From Armatimonadota bacterium (GTDB lineage: Bacteria; Armatimonadota; Zipacnadia; Zipacnadales; UBA11051), in NCBI GenBank assembly GCA_030612305.1, contig JAUWOG010000024.1, positions 1 through 11,548 on the forward strand: 11,548 nt of DNA. Reading direction: 5' to 3'. Numbering within the stretch: the first letter of the stretch is position 1; every line of letters starts with the position of its first letter. Of this stretch, positions 1 to 6,592 are shown one piece after another. Both the position numbers and the translations under genes were made by a program. The notes beneath the pieces were generated by a model that had not been told where the DNA came from, searched no databases, and saw only the letters and a program-made list of their open reading frames with translations.

Positions 1-10
1 GACACCCAGC

Positions 11-802
11 ATGGCTGAGGACGGGACGCTCACCACCGAGGACGTCATTCTCAGTCCCGATGGCTTGACGGAGGAGGCTCTCCAGGCGGCCGCCGACCCC
101 TACTACGACGACATCGGCGAGACCTGCGTCTCACCCGTGGCCGAACCAACCGAGGTAGAGCTCATCAGTTGCCCTCTGCTCTATCACCACTACCTGGCTG
201 GTACTCTCAGACTGCGTACCACGGATGCCGATCTCTTCGCCAATGAAGGCGATCTCACCATGATCAACCTGCGTTGCCAGGACCGCGTGCTGCTGTCTCC
301 CTGGCTCAACAAGCAGACCGGACTTATGTATGGCCTTGGCGCATGGTACCGCGTCCAGATGCCGCTGTCGGGAGGCTTGCTGACCATCACGGCCTCCGGT
401 AGTCCCGGCGAATACCTGCTTCGGTCCGCCGATGAAACCGACGCTCAGACCTATATCGGGAGGCAGTCGCTGCAGGAAATCATTGGCTGGCGAGAGCGTC
501 TCGGGCACAAGCCGACCTCCACCAAACGGATGCTCCAGATCCTGCTTGCGAGTGACAAGGGCCTGCCCTTCAATCAGCTCTGGGCGCAAGTGAACATATT
601 GCGGCGTACGACGCGTGTTCAGCTTGCATCGCTGCTCAGCTTCTACTCCTGCTTCTGCTACGGTGAAGGCAACCGCTGGTGTTTCGAGCCCGAGAAGTTG
701 TCGGACGGCTATGACGACGCGAAGCTGCAGTTCGTCACCGGCCTCAAGCTGCCTGAGCCCGACCCCGAACCTGACGCCGAGCAGGTTGAGAGCGCAGAAT
801 AG
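11..802 (+). CDS. Unidentified protein with possible winged-helix C-terminal half; start uncertain
   Basis: I do not recognise this family. The frame is open from the left edge of the window, and no ribosome binding site is visible in the ten bases before the ATG, so the true start may lie upstream and the 263 residues may be only part of the protein. Residues 1-48 are acidic and probably flexible. Residues 49-137 look like an all-beta domain (alternating hydrophobic strands, with PWLNKQTG at 97-104 and an aromatic GAWYRVQMPL stretch at 110-119). Residues 150-232 are mostly helical, with a basic helix (ILRRTTRVQLASLL) followed by a short turn and a Trp/Phe strand. That pattern would suit a winged helix-turn-helix, but this is inference from pattern only. 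The tail (247-263) is Pro/Asp/Glu-rich. There is no signal peptide or membrane segment, so it is probably cytoplasmic. Four cysteines lie at 206-224 or nearby, without a clear metal motif. Confidence 0.6.
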   Translation: MAEDGTLTTEDVILSPDGLTEEALQAAADPYYDDIGETCVSPVAEPTEVELISCPLLYHHYLAGTLRLRTTDADLFANEGDLTMINLRCQDRVLLSPWLNKQTGLMYGLGAWYRVQMPLSGGLLTITASGSPGEYLLRSADETDAQTYIGRQSLQEIIGWRERLGHKPTSTKRMLQILLASDKGLPFNQLWAQVNILRRTTRVQLASLLSFYSCFCYGEGNRWCFEPEKLSDGYDDAKLQFVTGLKLPEPDPEPDAEQVESAE

Positions 803-847
803 GCCCCGCCGAAGCACTGATTACGCCGCCTGCTGACAGAGATGGAC

Positions 848-879
848 CGCTGCGCGGGGAACGCCCTTCTCGCGCAGTG
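848..879 (+). other. Strong intergenic hairpin before gltX
   Basis: Arms CTGCGCG (850-856) and CGCGCAG (871-877) are perfectly complementary. The stem extends inward to A860-T867 and outward to C848-G879 with three G-T wobbles, giving about 13 pairs around a six-base loop (861-866). No T-run follows it, so it is not a classic intrinsic terminator. It could stabilise the 3' end of the upstream message, act as a factor-dependent terminator element, or sit in the gltX leader 76 bases before its start. Confidence 0.55.
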
Positions 880-955
880 TCGCATTAGCGTGCGGCTGTA
901 GAGGCCGCCGGGAGCGCAAGAGCATCCACAACCGCCACATGAGAGAGCGTGTGCC

Positions 956-2461
956 ATGTCAGACCAGGTCAGAACAAGGTTCGCCCCCTCGCCAACGGGG
1001 AGCATGCATGTCGGGAACGCTCATACCGCGCTTTTCAACTGGCTTTTCGCCCGCAAGCACGGGGGTACCGTCGTGCTGCGGATCGAGGACACCGATGAGC
1101 TCCGCTCGACCCCTGAGGCCCTCGACGTCATCTACGGTGGCCTTACGTGGCTGGGCATTGATTGGGATGAGGGCCCTGACATAGGCGGGCCATGCGGCCC
1201 GTATGTGCAGTCTGAGCGCCTCGAGCGGTATCAGGAGGCGGTCAACACGCTTGTCGGCGAGGGCAAAGCCTATCCCTGCTATTGCACGCCGGAAGAGGTG
1301 GAAGAGCGGCGCCAGATAATGCGCGCCAAGGGCCTGCCCCCGAAGTATGACGGCAAGTGCAGTTCGCTCACAGAGCAGGAGCGCGAAGCTCTCGAAGCCG
1401 AAGGCCGCGAGCCCTGTATCCGCTTCGCCATGAAGCACACCGGCAATACCGTCGTCAACGACCGCATTCATGGCGACGTAGTCTATGACAACAGCCTCTG
1501 CGGGGATCCGGTGATACTCAAGCAGTCCGGCTTCCCCACCTATCACCTCGCCGTGGTCGTGGATGATGATGCCATGCGCATCACGCATATCATCCGGGGC
1601 GCCGGGCATTTGCCCAATACTCAGACCCACCTGCAGTTGCAGGAAGCCCTTGGTATCCCTCATCCCGAGTACGCGCATTTGCCTCTCATCCTCGGCGAGG
1701 ACCGCACGAAGCTGTCCAAGCGCCACGGCGCGGTCAGCATCACCGAATACCAGGACCTCGGCTACTTGCCGGAGGCGATGTTCAACTTCCTCTCTCTTCT
1801 CGGCTGGTCACCCGGCGATGAGCGCGAGATACTCAGCCGCGATGAAATAGTCAGCCTCTTCTCCCTCGCGTCATGCAACAAGGCACCCTCGGTATTCGAC
1901 CTCAAGAAGGCCGAATGGATGAACGGGGAGTACATGAAACAGATGGAGCCGGGACAACTGGTGGGCCGCGTTCATCCCTGGCTCGTTGAAGCCGGTCTTA
2001 TAGAGGAGGAGCTTACGCCGGAGCGCCGGGAATGGCTCGTGAAGGTCGTTGAGTTGATGCAGGAGCGCGCGAAGCTACTCAGCACCTATCCCACCTGGGC
2101 CCGCTACTTCTTCACTGCCGACTACGAATACGAGAACCGTGCCCGCAGCAAGTGGCTCGACAAGGAAAGCACGCCCGACGTGCTCGACAGGCTCACGGCT
2201 GCCTTCGAGGCCCTCGACGAATGGCACGTCCAGACCATTGAGGTGGCCGTCCGCGGTATCGCCGAGGAGACCGGAGTATCGGCCGGCAAGATCATACACC
2301 CCTGTCGCGCCGCCGTTACGGGTACTACTATTGGCCCGAGCCTGTTTCACCTCCTGGCATTGCTCGACCGGGACGACGTCCTGGCCCGCTTGCGGCGTAC
2401 CGCGGAACTCTCACGGCAGGGAAAGCTCGCACCTGCAACTGATAACGACGGCGGTGCGTAG
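956..2461 (+). CDS. gltX: Glutamyl-tRNA synthetase (class I)
   Basis: It charges tRNA(Glu) with glutamate using ATP, in the cytoplasm. The 501-residue length is normal for bacterial GluRS. The N-terminus carries the FAPSPTGSMHVGN stretch (9-21, HIGH-type motif HVGN at 18-21) and RIEDTD at 42-47. The KMSKS-type loop is KLSKRHG at 252-258. The C-terminal anticodon-binding part ends with RAAVTGTTIGPSLF (451-464), the usual family ending. The CYC at 108-110 and Cys135 match the spacing of three zinc ligands in E. coli GluRS, but the fourth (His127 there) is Ser137 here. The IRG-x-x-H segment reads RGAGH (214-218), where acidic residues are usual. The ATG at 956 is chosen because the conserved region starts five residues in; a weak purine-rich site (GAGAG) lies about ten bases upstream. 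I cannot tell whether it is discriminating or also charges tRNA(Gln). Confidence 0.97.
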   Translation: MSDQVRTRFAPSPTGSMHVGNAHTALFNWLFARKHGGTVVLRIEDTDELRSTPEALDVIYGGLTWLGIDWDEGPDIGGPCGPYVQSERLERYQEAVNTLVGEGKAYPCYCTPEEVEERRQIMRAKGLPPKYDGKCSSLTEQEREALEAEGREPCIRFAMKHTGNTVVNDRIHGDVVYDNSLCGDPVILKQSGFPTYHLAVVVDDDAMRITHIIRGAGHLPNTQTHLQLQEALGIPHPEYAHLPLILGEDRTKLSKRHGAVSITEYQDLGYLPEAMFNFLSLLGWSPGDEREILSRDEIVSLFSLASCNKAPSVFDLKKAEWMNGEYMKQMEPGQLVGRVHPWLVEAGLIEEELTPERREWLVKVVELMQERAKLLSTYPTWARYFFTADYEYENRARSKWLDKESTPDVLDRLTAAFEALDEWHVQTIEVAVRGIAEETGVSAGKIIHPCRAAVTGTTIGPSLFHLLALLDRDDVLARLRRTAELSRQGKLAPATDNDGGA

Positions 2462-2485
2462 CCGCTTGCCTGGCTCCTGCGCCGC

Positions 2486-2514
2486 TTGCAAACCGCACTT
2501 GCCAAAGCTATAAT
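2486..2514 (+). promoter_or_regulatory. Sigma70-type promoter for thiC
   Basis: A -35 box TTGCAA (2486-2491) is followed after exactly 17 bases by a perfect -10 box TATAAT (2509-2514). Transcription would start near 2521, leaving a leader of about 90 bases before thiC. The same TTGCAA-17-TATAtT arrangement recurs before the DUF47 gene. The promoter lies just past the gltX stop, so thiC is probably transcribed independently of gltX. Confidence 0.75.
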
Positions 2515-2551
2515 GATGCTATTCCGACGCTACTACGGCACACTCGGTTCG

Positions 2552-2574
2552 CACGGCACCTTAGGTGTCTCGTG
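2552..2574 (+). other. Stem-loop in thiC leader
   Basis: CACGGCACC (2552-2560) folds with GGTGT (2564-2568) and CGTG (2571-2574) around a TTA loop, with a two-base CT bulge on the 3' side. It lies about 35 bases before the thiC start. It is not followed by a T-run and does not carry the conserved sequences of the TPP riboswitch, although that riboswitch commonly controls thiC. A regulatory role is possible but unproven. Confidence 0.35.
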
Positions 2575-2609
2575 GGGCAGGAGTTGTGCGTATTGATTCC
2601 TGAAAGCAG

Positions 2610-3899
2610 ATGGACCTGATGAACGTTCCTTTGAAGGACTATGACAATATACCCACGGCTACTGTCGAAGCGGTCGCGCTCTCTGAGGAGACCTCTTCCG
2701 AGGCCATCTACGAGGCGCTTCGTGAGGGTACTGTGGTCGTTATGGGGTCTCCCGACGGCCCGGCCAAGCCGATCGGGATCGGTGCCGGCCTCTGTACCAA
2801 GGTCAATGCCAACATCGGCACTTCACCTGATTTCTCGTCCCTTGAGAGCGAGCTACACAAGCTGGAGGTGGCCGTGGCGGCAGGCGCAGATGCGGTCATG
2901 GACCTCTCCACCGGCGGTGACCTGGACGCAATCCGCAAGCAGATCCGGGACGCCTGTCCTGTTGCCATGGGGACTGTCCCCATCTACCAGGTCATTGCCG
3001 AACTGGATGATGACGCCGACATTGGCGATATCAGCGCCGAGGACATGCTTGCCGTCGTCGAGAAGCATGCCGCCGACGGCATAGACTTCCTCACCCTCCA
3101 CTGCGGCGTCACGCGCCAGTCCGTGGCCGCGCTGGAAACCGACCGCCGGATCTGCAGTATCGTGAGCCGCGGCGGCTCGATGCTCGCCAAGTGGATGGAA
3201 CTCACCGGCCGTGAGAACCCCCTGTATGAGTACTATGACCGCGTGCTGGATATCTGCCTGGAGCACGGTACGGCGATCAGCCTGGGGGACGGGCTGCGTC
3301 CCGGGGCCATCTCTGACGCGTCCGACGCCGCTCAGATGGCCGAACTCATCGTTCTCGGCGAACTGGTCGTGCGCGCGCGTCAGGCCGGCGTCCAGGTCTT
3401 CGTCGAAGGTCCGGGCCACATGCCCCTGGACCAGATCGCGCCCAACGTGATACTGCAGAAGCGCATGACCCATGGCGCTCCCTTCTACGTCCTGGGACCG
3501 TTGACTACCGACATCGCTCCCGGCTACGACCATATTACGGGCGCTATCGGGGGCGCGATCTGCGCTGCCGCAGGCGCCGACTTCCTCTGCTACGTGACAC
3601 CCGCCGAGCATCTCGGCCTGCCTGAGGATCAGGACGTCTGGGACGGGGTCATCGCAAGCCGCATTGCCGCCCACTCCGCCGACATCGTCAAGGGCGTCTC
3701 CGGCGCTCAGGACTGGGACGACAGCATGTCGGCCGCCCGTGCGCGCCTTGACTGGGATGCGATGCGGAGACTCGCAATTGACCCGGGGCGCCTCATTGCC
3801 GTTCGCGGCACTCGCGGCAGTCTCGACGCCGAGGCCTGTTCGATGTGCGGGCGTTTCTGCTCGATGAAGGTGAAGTTGCACAGCTCCAGCGACAAGTAG
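2610..3899 (+). CDS. thiC: Phosphomethylpyrimidine synthase ThiC (short form)
   Basis: ThiC is a radical-SAM enzyme that rearranges aminoimidazole ribotide into hydroxymethylpyrimidine phosphate, the pyrimidine half of thiamin. At 429 residues it is the short form, lacking the N-terminal extension of the 600-plus-residue proteobacterial enzymes. Hallmark segments are in order: NANIGTS (66-72), MDLSTGGDL (97-105), HCGVTR (164-169), SRGGS (186-190), SLGDGLRPG (224-232), EGPGH (266-270), and LGPLTTDIAPGYDHI (295-309). The C-terminal iron-sulfur cluster cysteines are C410, C413 and C417 (CSMCGRFC), one residue tighter than the CX2CX4C of E. coli ThiC; as I recall, short-form enzymes often have this tighter spacing. 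A second in-frame ATG at 2619 is an alternative start, and the ribosome site is weak. The ThiC paralogue BzaF (anaerobic hydroxybenzimidazole synthesis) is a less likely identity, since no cobamide genes are nearby. Confidence 0.94.
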   Translation: MDLMNVPLKDYDNIPTATVEAVALSEETSSEAIYEALREGTVVVMGSPDGPAKPIGIGAGLCTKVNANIGTSPDFSSLESELHKLEVAVAAGADAVMDLSTGGDLDAIRKQIRDACPVAMGTVPIYQVIAELDDDADIGDISAEDMLAVVEKHAADGIDFLTLHCGVTRQSVAALETDRRICSIVSRGGSMLAKWMELTGRENPLYEYYDRVLDICLEHGTAISLGDGLRPGAISDASDAAQMAELIVLGELVVRARQAGVQVFVEGPGHMPLDQIAPNVILQKRMTHGAPFYVLGPLTTDIAPGYDHITGAIGGAICAAAGADFLCYVTPAEHLGLPEDQDVWDGVIASRIAAHSADIVKGVSGAQDWDDSMSAARARLDWDAMRRLAIDPGRLIAVRGTRGSLDAEACSMCGRFCSMKVKLHSSSDK

Positions 3900-3939
3900 C
3901 CGCCGCGCTGAGTTGCTTCGGCGCCGGCCCGGCACCCAT

Positions 3940-3970
3940 CCCCTGCGCAATTGCGGGGGCAAACGTTTTT
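3940..3970 (+). terminator. Candidate intrinsic terminator after thiC
   Basis: CCCCTGC (3940-3946) pairs with GCGGGGG (3953-3959) as seven pairs including one T-G wobble, around a six-base loop. A run of five T (3966-3970) follows after a six-base gap. The gap makes it weaker than a textbook terminator, but the position 40 bases after the thiC stop and before the next gene fits. Confidence 0.45.
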
Positions 3971-4026
3971 CCCAGTCGGCACTGCGGCGAGGTTTGGCCG
4001 CCACTATGCAAGGAGTATCGTGACCA

Positions 4027-5718
4027 ATGTCCATCTTTCGTATGCGCAAATTCTTCAGCCGTCCCGTCAAAGTCGGCAAAGGTAAGCGGGCCTACGCCTG
4101 GCTCACCCCCTCCATGATAATCTTCGTTCTCATCATAGCTGCACTCCTCGTCGGCACCTGGTTCTCATTCGGGCCCCCTTCCCGAGCCGCGGGTGAAGGC
4201 CCCGCACAGCATTCGGCCAAGCTCTCCGCGAATGTCGCCAAGGTCAACAACAAGCCGATTTCACGTCAGGAGTACATGGCCGAACTCATCATGGCTGAGC
4301 GACGCATGGGTCAAGACCTCGACCCCTCCCAGATGCGGATGATCAAGAGCGGCGTCCTCAACGCCATCCTAGACCGCCGTCTGAAGCTCGCCGCGGCCCG
4401 CCAGGAGCACATCAAGGTGACAGCCGCTGACATCAAACAGGAGAAGGCCAGGCTCGTCGAGGAGACCCTTCAGGGCCGTTATCCTGACAAGAAATCCCTC
4501 CGCGATCACCTCCAGCGCAAGCGCATCTCCCTTCAAGAGCTCCGCGACTCCATTCTGGGTAGTCTGCCGGAGGATGAGCTCTTCGAGAGGCAGTTGCAGC
4601 TGGACAAGCTGCAGGAGCAAGTCGAGGCTGCGGTCGCGATGACCGACGAGCAGCTCAAGGACACCTTCACCGAGGTCAAGGCCCGCCATATCCTCATCAC
4701 CCCCGACTCCGTCAAGCCGGAGGAGAAGCCCAAGGAAGCCGATGAGGAAGCTTCCGAAGGCGACGCCGAGGGCGACGCTGAGGAAGCCGACGGTGAGGCC
4801 CCCCAGGCCGATGAGGCGTCGGCCACCGCCGAGGATGACACGACGCAACCGGAGATGTCCGAAGAGGAAGCCAAACAGAAGGCCAAAGAGAAGGCCGAGA
4901 AGCTCCTGGCGGACATCAAGGCCGGCGCGGATTTCGCCCAACTCGCCGAGGAGCACAGTGCAGACCCGGGAAGCGCCGTACAGGGCGGCGATCTCGGCTG
5001 GTTCAGTAGAGGCAGGATGATGCCGGAGTTTGAGAATGCGGCTTTTGCCGTAAAGCCCGGTGAAGTCACCGAGGTCATCGAGACCAGCTTCGGCAGTCAC
5101 ATCATCAAGGTCGAAGAGCGTCGCTGCGAGATCCCCGAAGACTTCGAGAAGGACAAAGCCAGGTACCGGGAACAGGCAATGGCGCAGGCAAAGAACCGCG
5201 CCTGGACGGAGTACCAGAAGCTGTTGCGTGACCAGGCCGATATCGAGATGCTCGATCCGGAACTCAAGGCTTACGAGCTTCTTGATGAGGGCAAGAAGGG
5301 GCCGGCCATCGAGTACCTGAAGCAAGCGGCCGCCAACGACAGCGAGAACGTCTCGGCCCATTTCGAGCTCGCACAGCTATACGAACAGGGCGGGCTTGAG
5401 GACGAGGCAATCACGATGCTGGAAGCCATCACCACCAGCGAGCGGGGCTCCCACTCGGCCCCGGCACACAAGAAGCTTGGCGAGATGCTGCTCGCCAAGG
5501 GGCAGAAGGAGCAGGCCATCGGCGCGTTCAAGTCCGCATCCGACTGGGCCCAGGCGTTCACCCAGGGTAACTACTTCATGCACATCCAACTCAAGCGCCA
5601 GTTCGAAGAGCTCAAGCAAGATGACCTCACCGCCAAGGAGCAGGAATGGGTCGATGAGTTCATGGAGTACATGAGCCGCGAGGGCGGCATGGGCGGCGCA
5701 ATGCCAATCATGCCCTGA
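4027..5718 (+). CDS. Membrane-anchored SurA/PrsA-like peptidyl-prolyl cis-trans isomerase with C-terminal TPR-like region
   Basis: This is a parvulin-type foldase expected to help exported proteins fold outside the cytoplasmic membrane. The 563 residues contain a basic cytoplasmic N-terminus (1-23), one membrane segment (about 28-48, with no clear signal-peptidase site), and a SurA_N-like helical chaperone region (about 66-215; VNNKPISRQEYMAELI at 73-88). The parvulin domain follows, split by an insertion: its first strand is VKARHILI (217-224) and the rest spans 290-366, including GGDLGWFSRGRMMPEFENAA (320-339) and SFGSHIIKVEE (354-364). Between them, about 226-285 is a very acidic Glu/Ala/Asp-rich insert. 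Residues 411-510 look like two or more TPR helical repeats. The tail is Gly/Met-rich. The ATG at 4027 follows AAGGAG (4010-4015) by 11 bases. It starts a six-gene run in one direction; I found no clear promoter directly before it. Confidence 0.88.
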   Translation: MSIFRMRKFFSRPVKVGKGKRAYAWLTPSMIIFVLIIAALLVGTWFSFGPPSRAAGEGPAQHSAKLSANVAKVNNKPISRQEYMAELIMAERRMGQDLDPSQMRMIKSGVLNAILDRRLKLAAARQEHIKVTAADIKQEKARLVEETLQGRYPDKKSLRDHLQRKRISLQELRDSILGSLPEDELFERQLQLDKLQEQVEAAVAMTDEQLKDTFTEVKARHILITPDSVKPEEKPKEADEEASEGDAEGDAEEADGEAPQADEASATAEDDTTQPEMSEEEAKQKAKEKAEKLLADIKAGADFAQLAEEHSADPGSAVQGGDLGWFSRGRMMPEFENAAFAVKPGEVTEVIETSFGSHIIKVEERRCEIPEDFEKDKARYREQAMAQAKNRAWTEYQKLLRDQADIEMLDPELKAYELLDEGKKGPAIEYLKQAAANDSENVSAHFELAQLYEQGGLEDEAITMLEAITTSERGSHSAPAHKKLGEMLLAKGQKEQAIGAFKSASDWAQAFTQGNYFMHIQLKRQFEELKQDDLTAKEQEWVDEFMEYMSREGGMGGAMPIMP

Positions 5719-5736
5719 CCCACAGATGACCATCAG

Positions 5737-5754
5737 CGCCGGAGCTTCCCGGCG
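5737..5754 (+). other. Short GC-only inverted repeat between PPIase gene and nadE
   Basis: CGCCGG (5737-5742) and CCGGCG (5749-5754) are perfectly complementary around a six-base loop, in the 64-base gap between genes. No T-run follows. In GC-rich DNA a repeat this short can arise by chance, so any processing or attenuation role is speculative. Confidence 0.25.
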
Positions 5755-5782
5755 GACAGATTGAAGCATCGGAGCGGAAGCG

Positions 5783-6577
5783 ATGCTGGAAAAGCTCAAG
5801 ATAGACGAACGGGCCGCCGCCGAGAGGATCGCCGCTTTCATCCGGGATGAGATCTCGGCAGCCGGTCTTGATGGCGGGGTCATCGCGCTCTCCGGCGGCC
5901 TCGACTCCGCCCTTGCCGCGTATCTTAGTGTTCGCGCACTCGGGCCCGACACCGTCCGAGCCTACAACATGCCCTATGCGAGCAGCAATCCATCCAGCCA
6001 GGAACACGCCCAACTCGTCGCATCTGAGCTCGCCATCCCCATCGAGGTCATATCCATCACGCCCCAGATAGATGCCTATTTCGAACGTTTCCCTGATGCT
6101 ACGACACTCCGCCGTGCCAACAAGATGGCCCGCGAGCGCATGAGCGTCATCTACGACATGGCAAAGGTCCATCACGTCATGGTCATCGGCACGGGCAACA
6201 AGACCGAAGCCATGTTGGGCTACACAACCATCTGGGGCGACATGGCCGCCGGCATCGCACCGATCGGCGATCTGTACAAGGCACAGGTCCGGCAACTTGC
6301 GGCGTACCTTCAGGTTCCCCAGGCAATCATTGACAAGCCCCCGTCAGCCGATCTCTGGCCCGGCCAGACTGACGAGGGCGAGCTCGGCATCACCTACGAA
6401 CAGGCGGACGCCATACTCTGCAATATGCTTGAACTGGACAAGGACGCCGATGCTATGATCGCCGAAGGCGCCGATGCCGCCATCGTCGAGCGCGTCTTTG
6501 CCCTCGTCCGGCGCAGCACATTCAAGCGACGCATGCCGAAGGTCTGCGCCATTGATGACTGCCGGCTCGATTCCTGA
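5783..6577 (+). CDS. nadE: NAD(+) synthetase, ammonia-dependent
   Basis: It converts deamido-NAD+ to NAD+ with ATP and ammonia, the last step of NAD biosynthesis, in the cytoplasm. The N-type ATP pyrophosphatase P-loop SGGLDS is at 37-42. GTGNKTE (136-142) and KPPSADLWPGQTDEGELG (185-202) are characteristic of the family, and the C-terminus ends in basic TFKRRMPKV (246-254). At 264 residues it is the single-domain form. There is no N-terminal nitrilase-like glutaminase domain, so it must use free ammonia or a separate amidotransferase. A ribosome site GGAG (5771-5774) lies eight bases before the ATG. It sits 64 bases after the isomerase gene and 15 bases before rsmI, probably within one transcript. 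Confidence 0.95.
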   Translation: MLEKLKIDERAAAERIAAFIRDEISAAGLDGGVIALSGGLDSALAAYLSVRALGPDTVRAYNMPYASSNPSSQEHAQLVASELAIPIEVISITPQIDAYFERFPDATTLRRANKMARERMSVIYDMAKVHHVMVIGTGNKTEAMLGYTTIWGDMAAGIAPIGDLYKAQVRQLAAYLQVPQAIIDKPPSADLWPGQTDEGELGITYEQADAILCNMLELDKDADAMIAEGADAAIVERVFALVRRSTFKRRMPKVCAIDDCRLDS

Positions 6578-6592
6578 GCCGCTGCAACCGCG

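Noticed and set aside
2515..2640. TPP riboswitch before thiC, suggested by ACCTGAT near the start codon (2613-2619)
   Set aside because: The match lies inside the first thiC codons. The partner CTGAGA element and the rest of the conserved core are absent.
3837..3860. Shortened cluster motif (CX2CX3C) in ThiC as a defect
   Set aside because: As I recall, this spacing is usual for the short-form ThiC family. All three cysteines are present and the frame is intact, so I treat it as a family trait.
2853..4079. 408-codon open frame on the minus strand opposite thiC
   Set aside because: It lies antisense to a gene with unmistakable ThiC motifs, has no recognisable domain, and is of the kind expected from GC-rich codon bias.
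4369..5361. 330-codon minus-strand open frame opposite the isomerase
   Set aside because: Its Leu/Gly-rich repeats are simply the reverse reading of the acidic Glu/Ala insert and the helical regions of the real gene.
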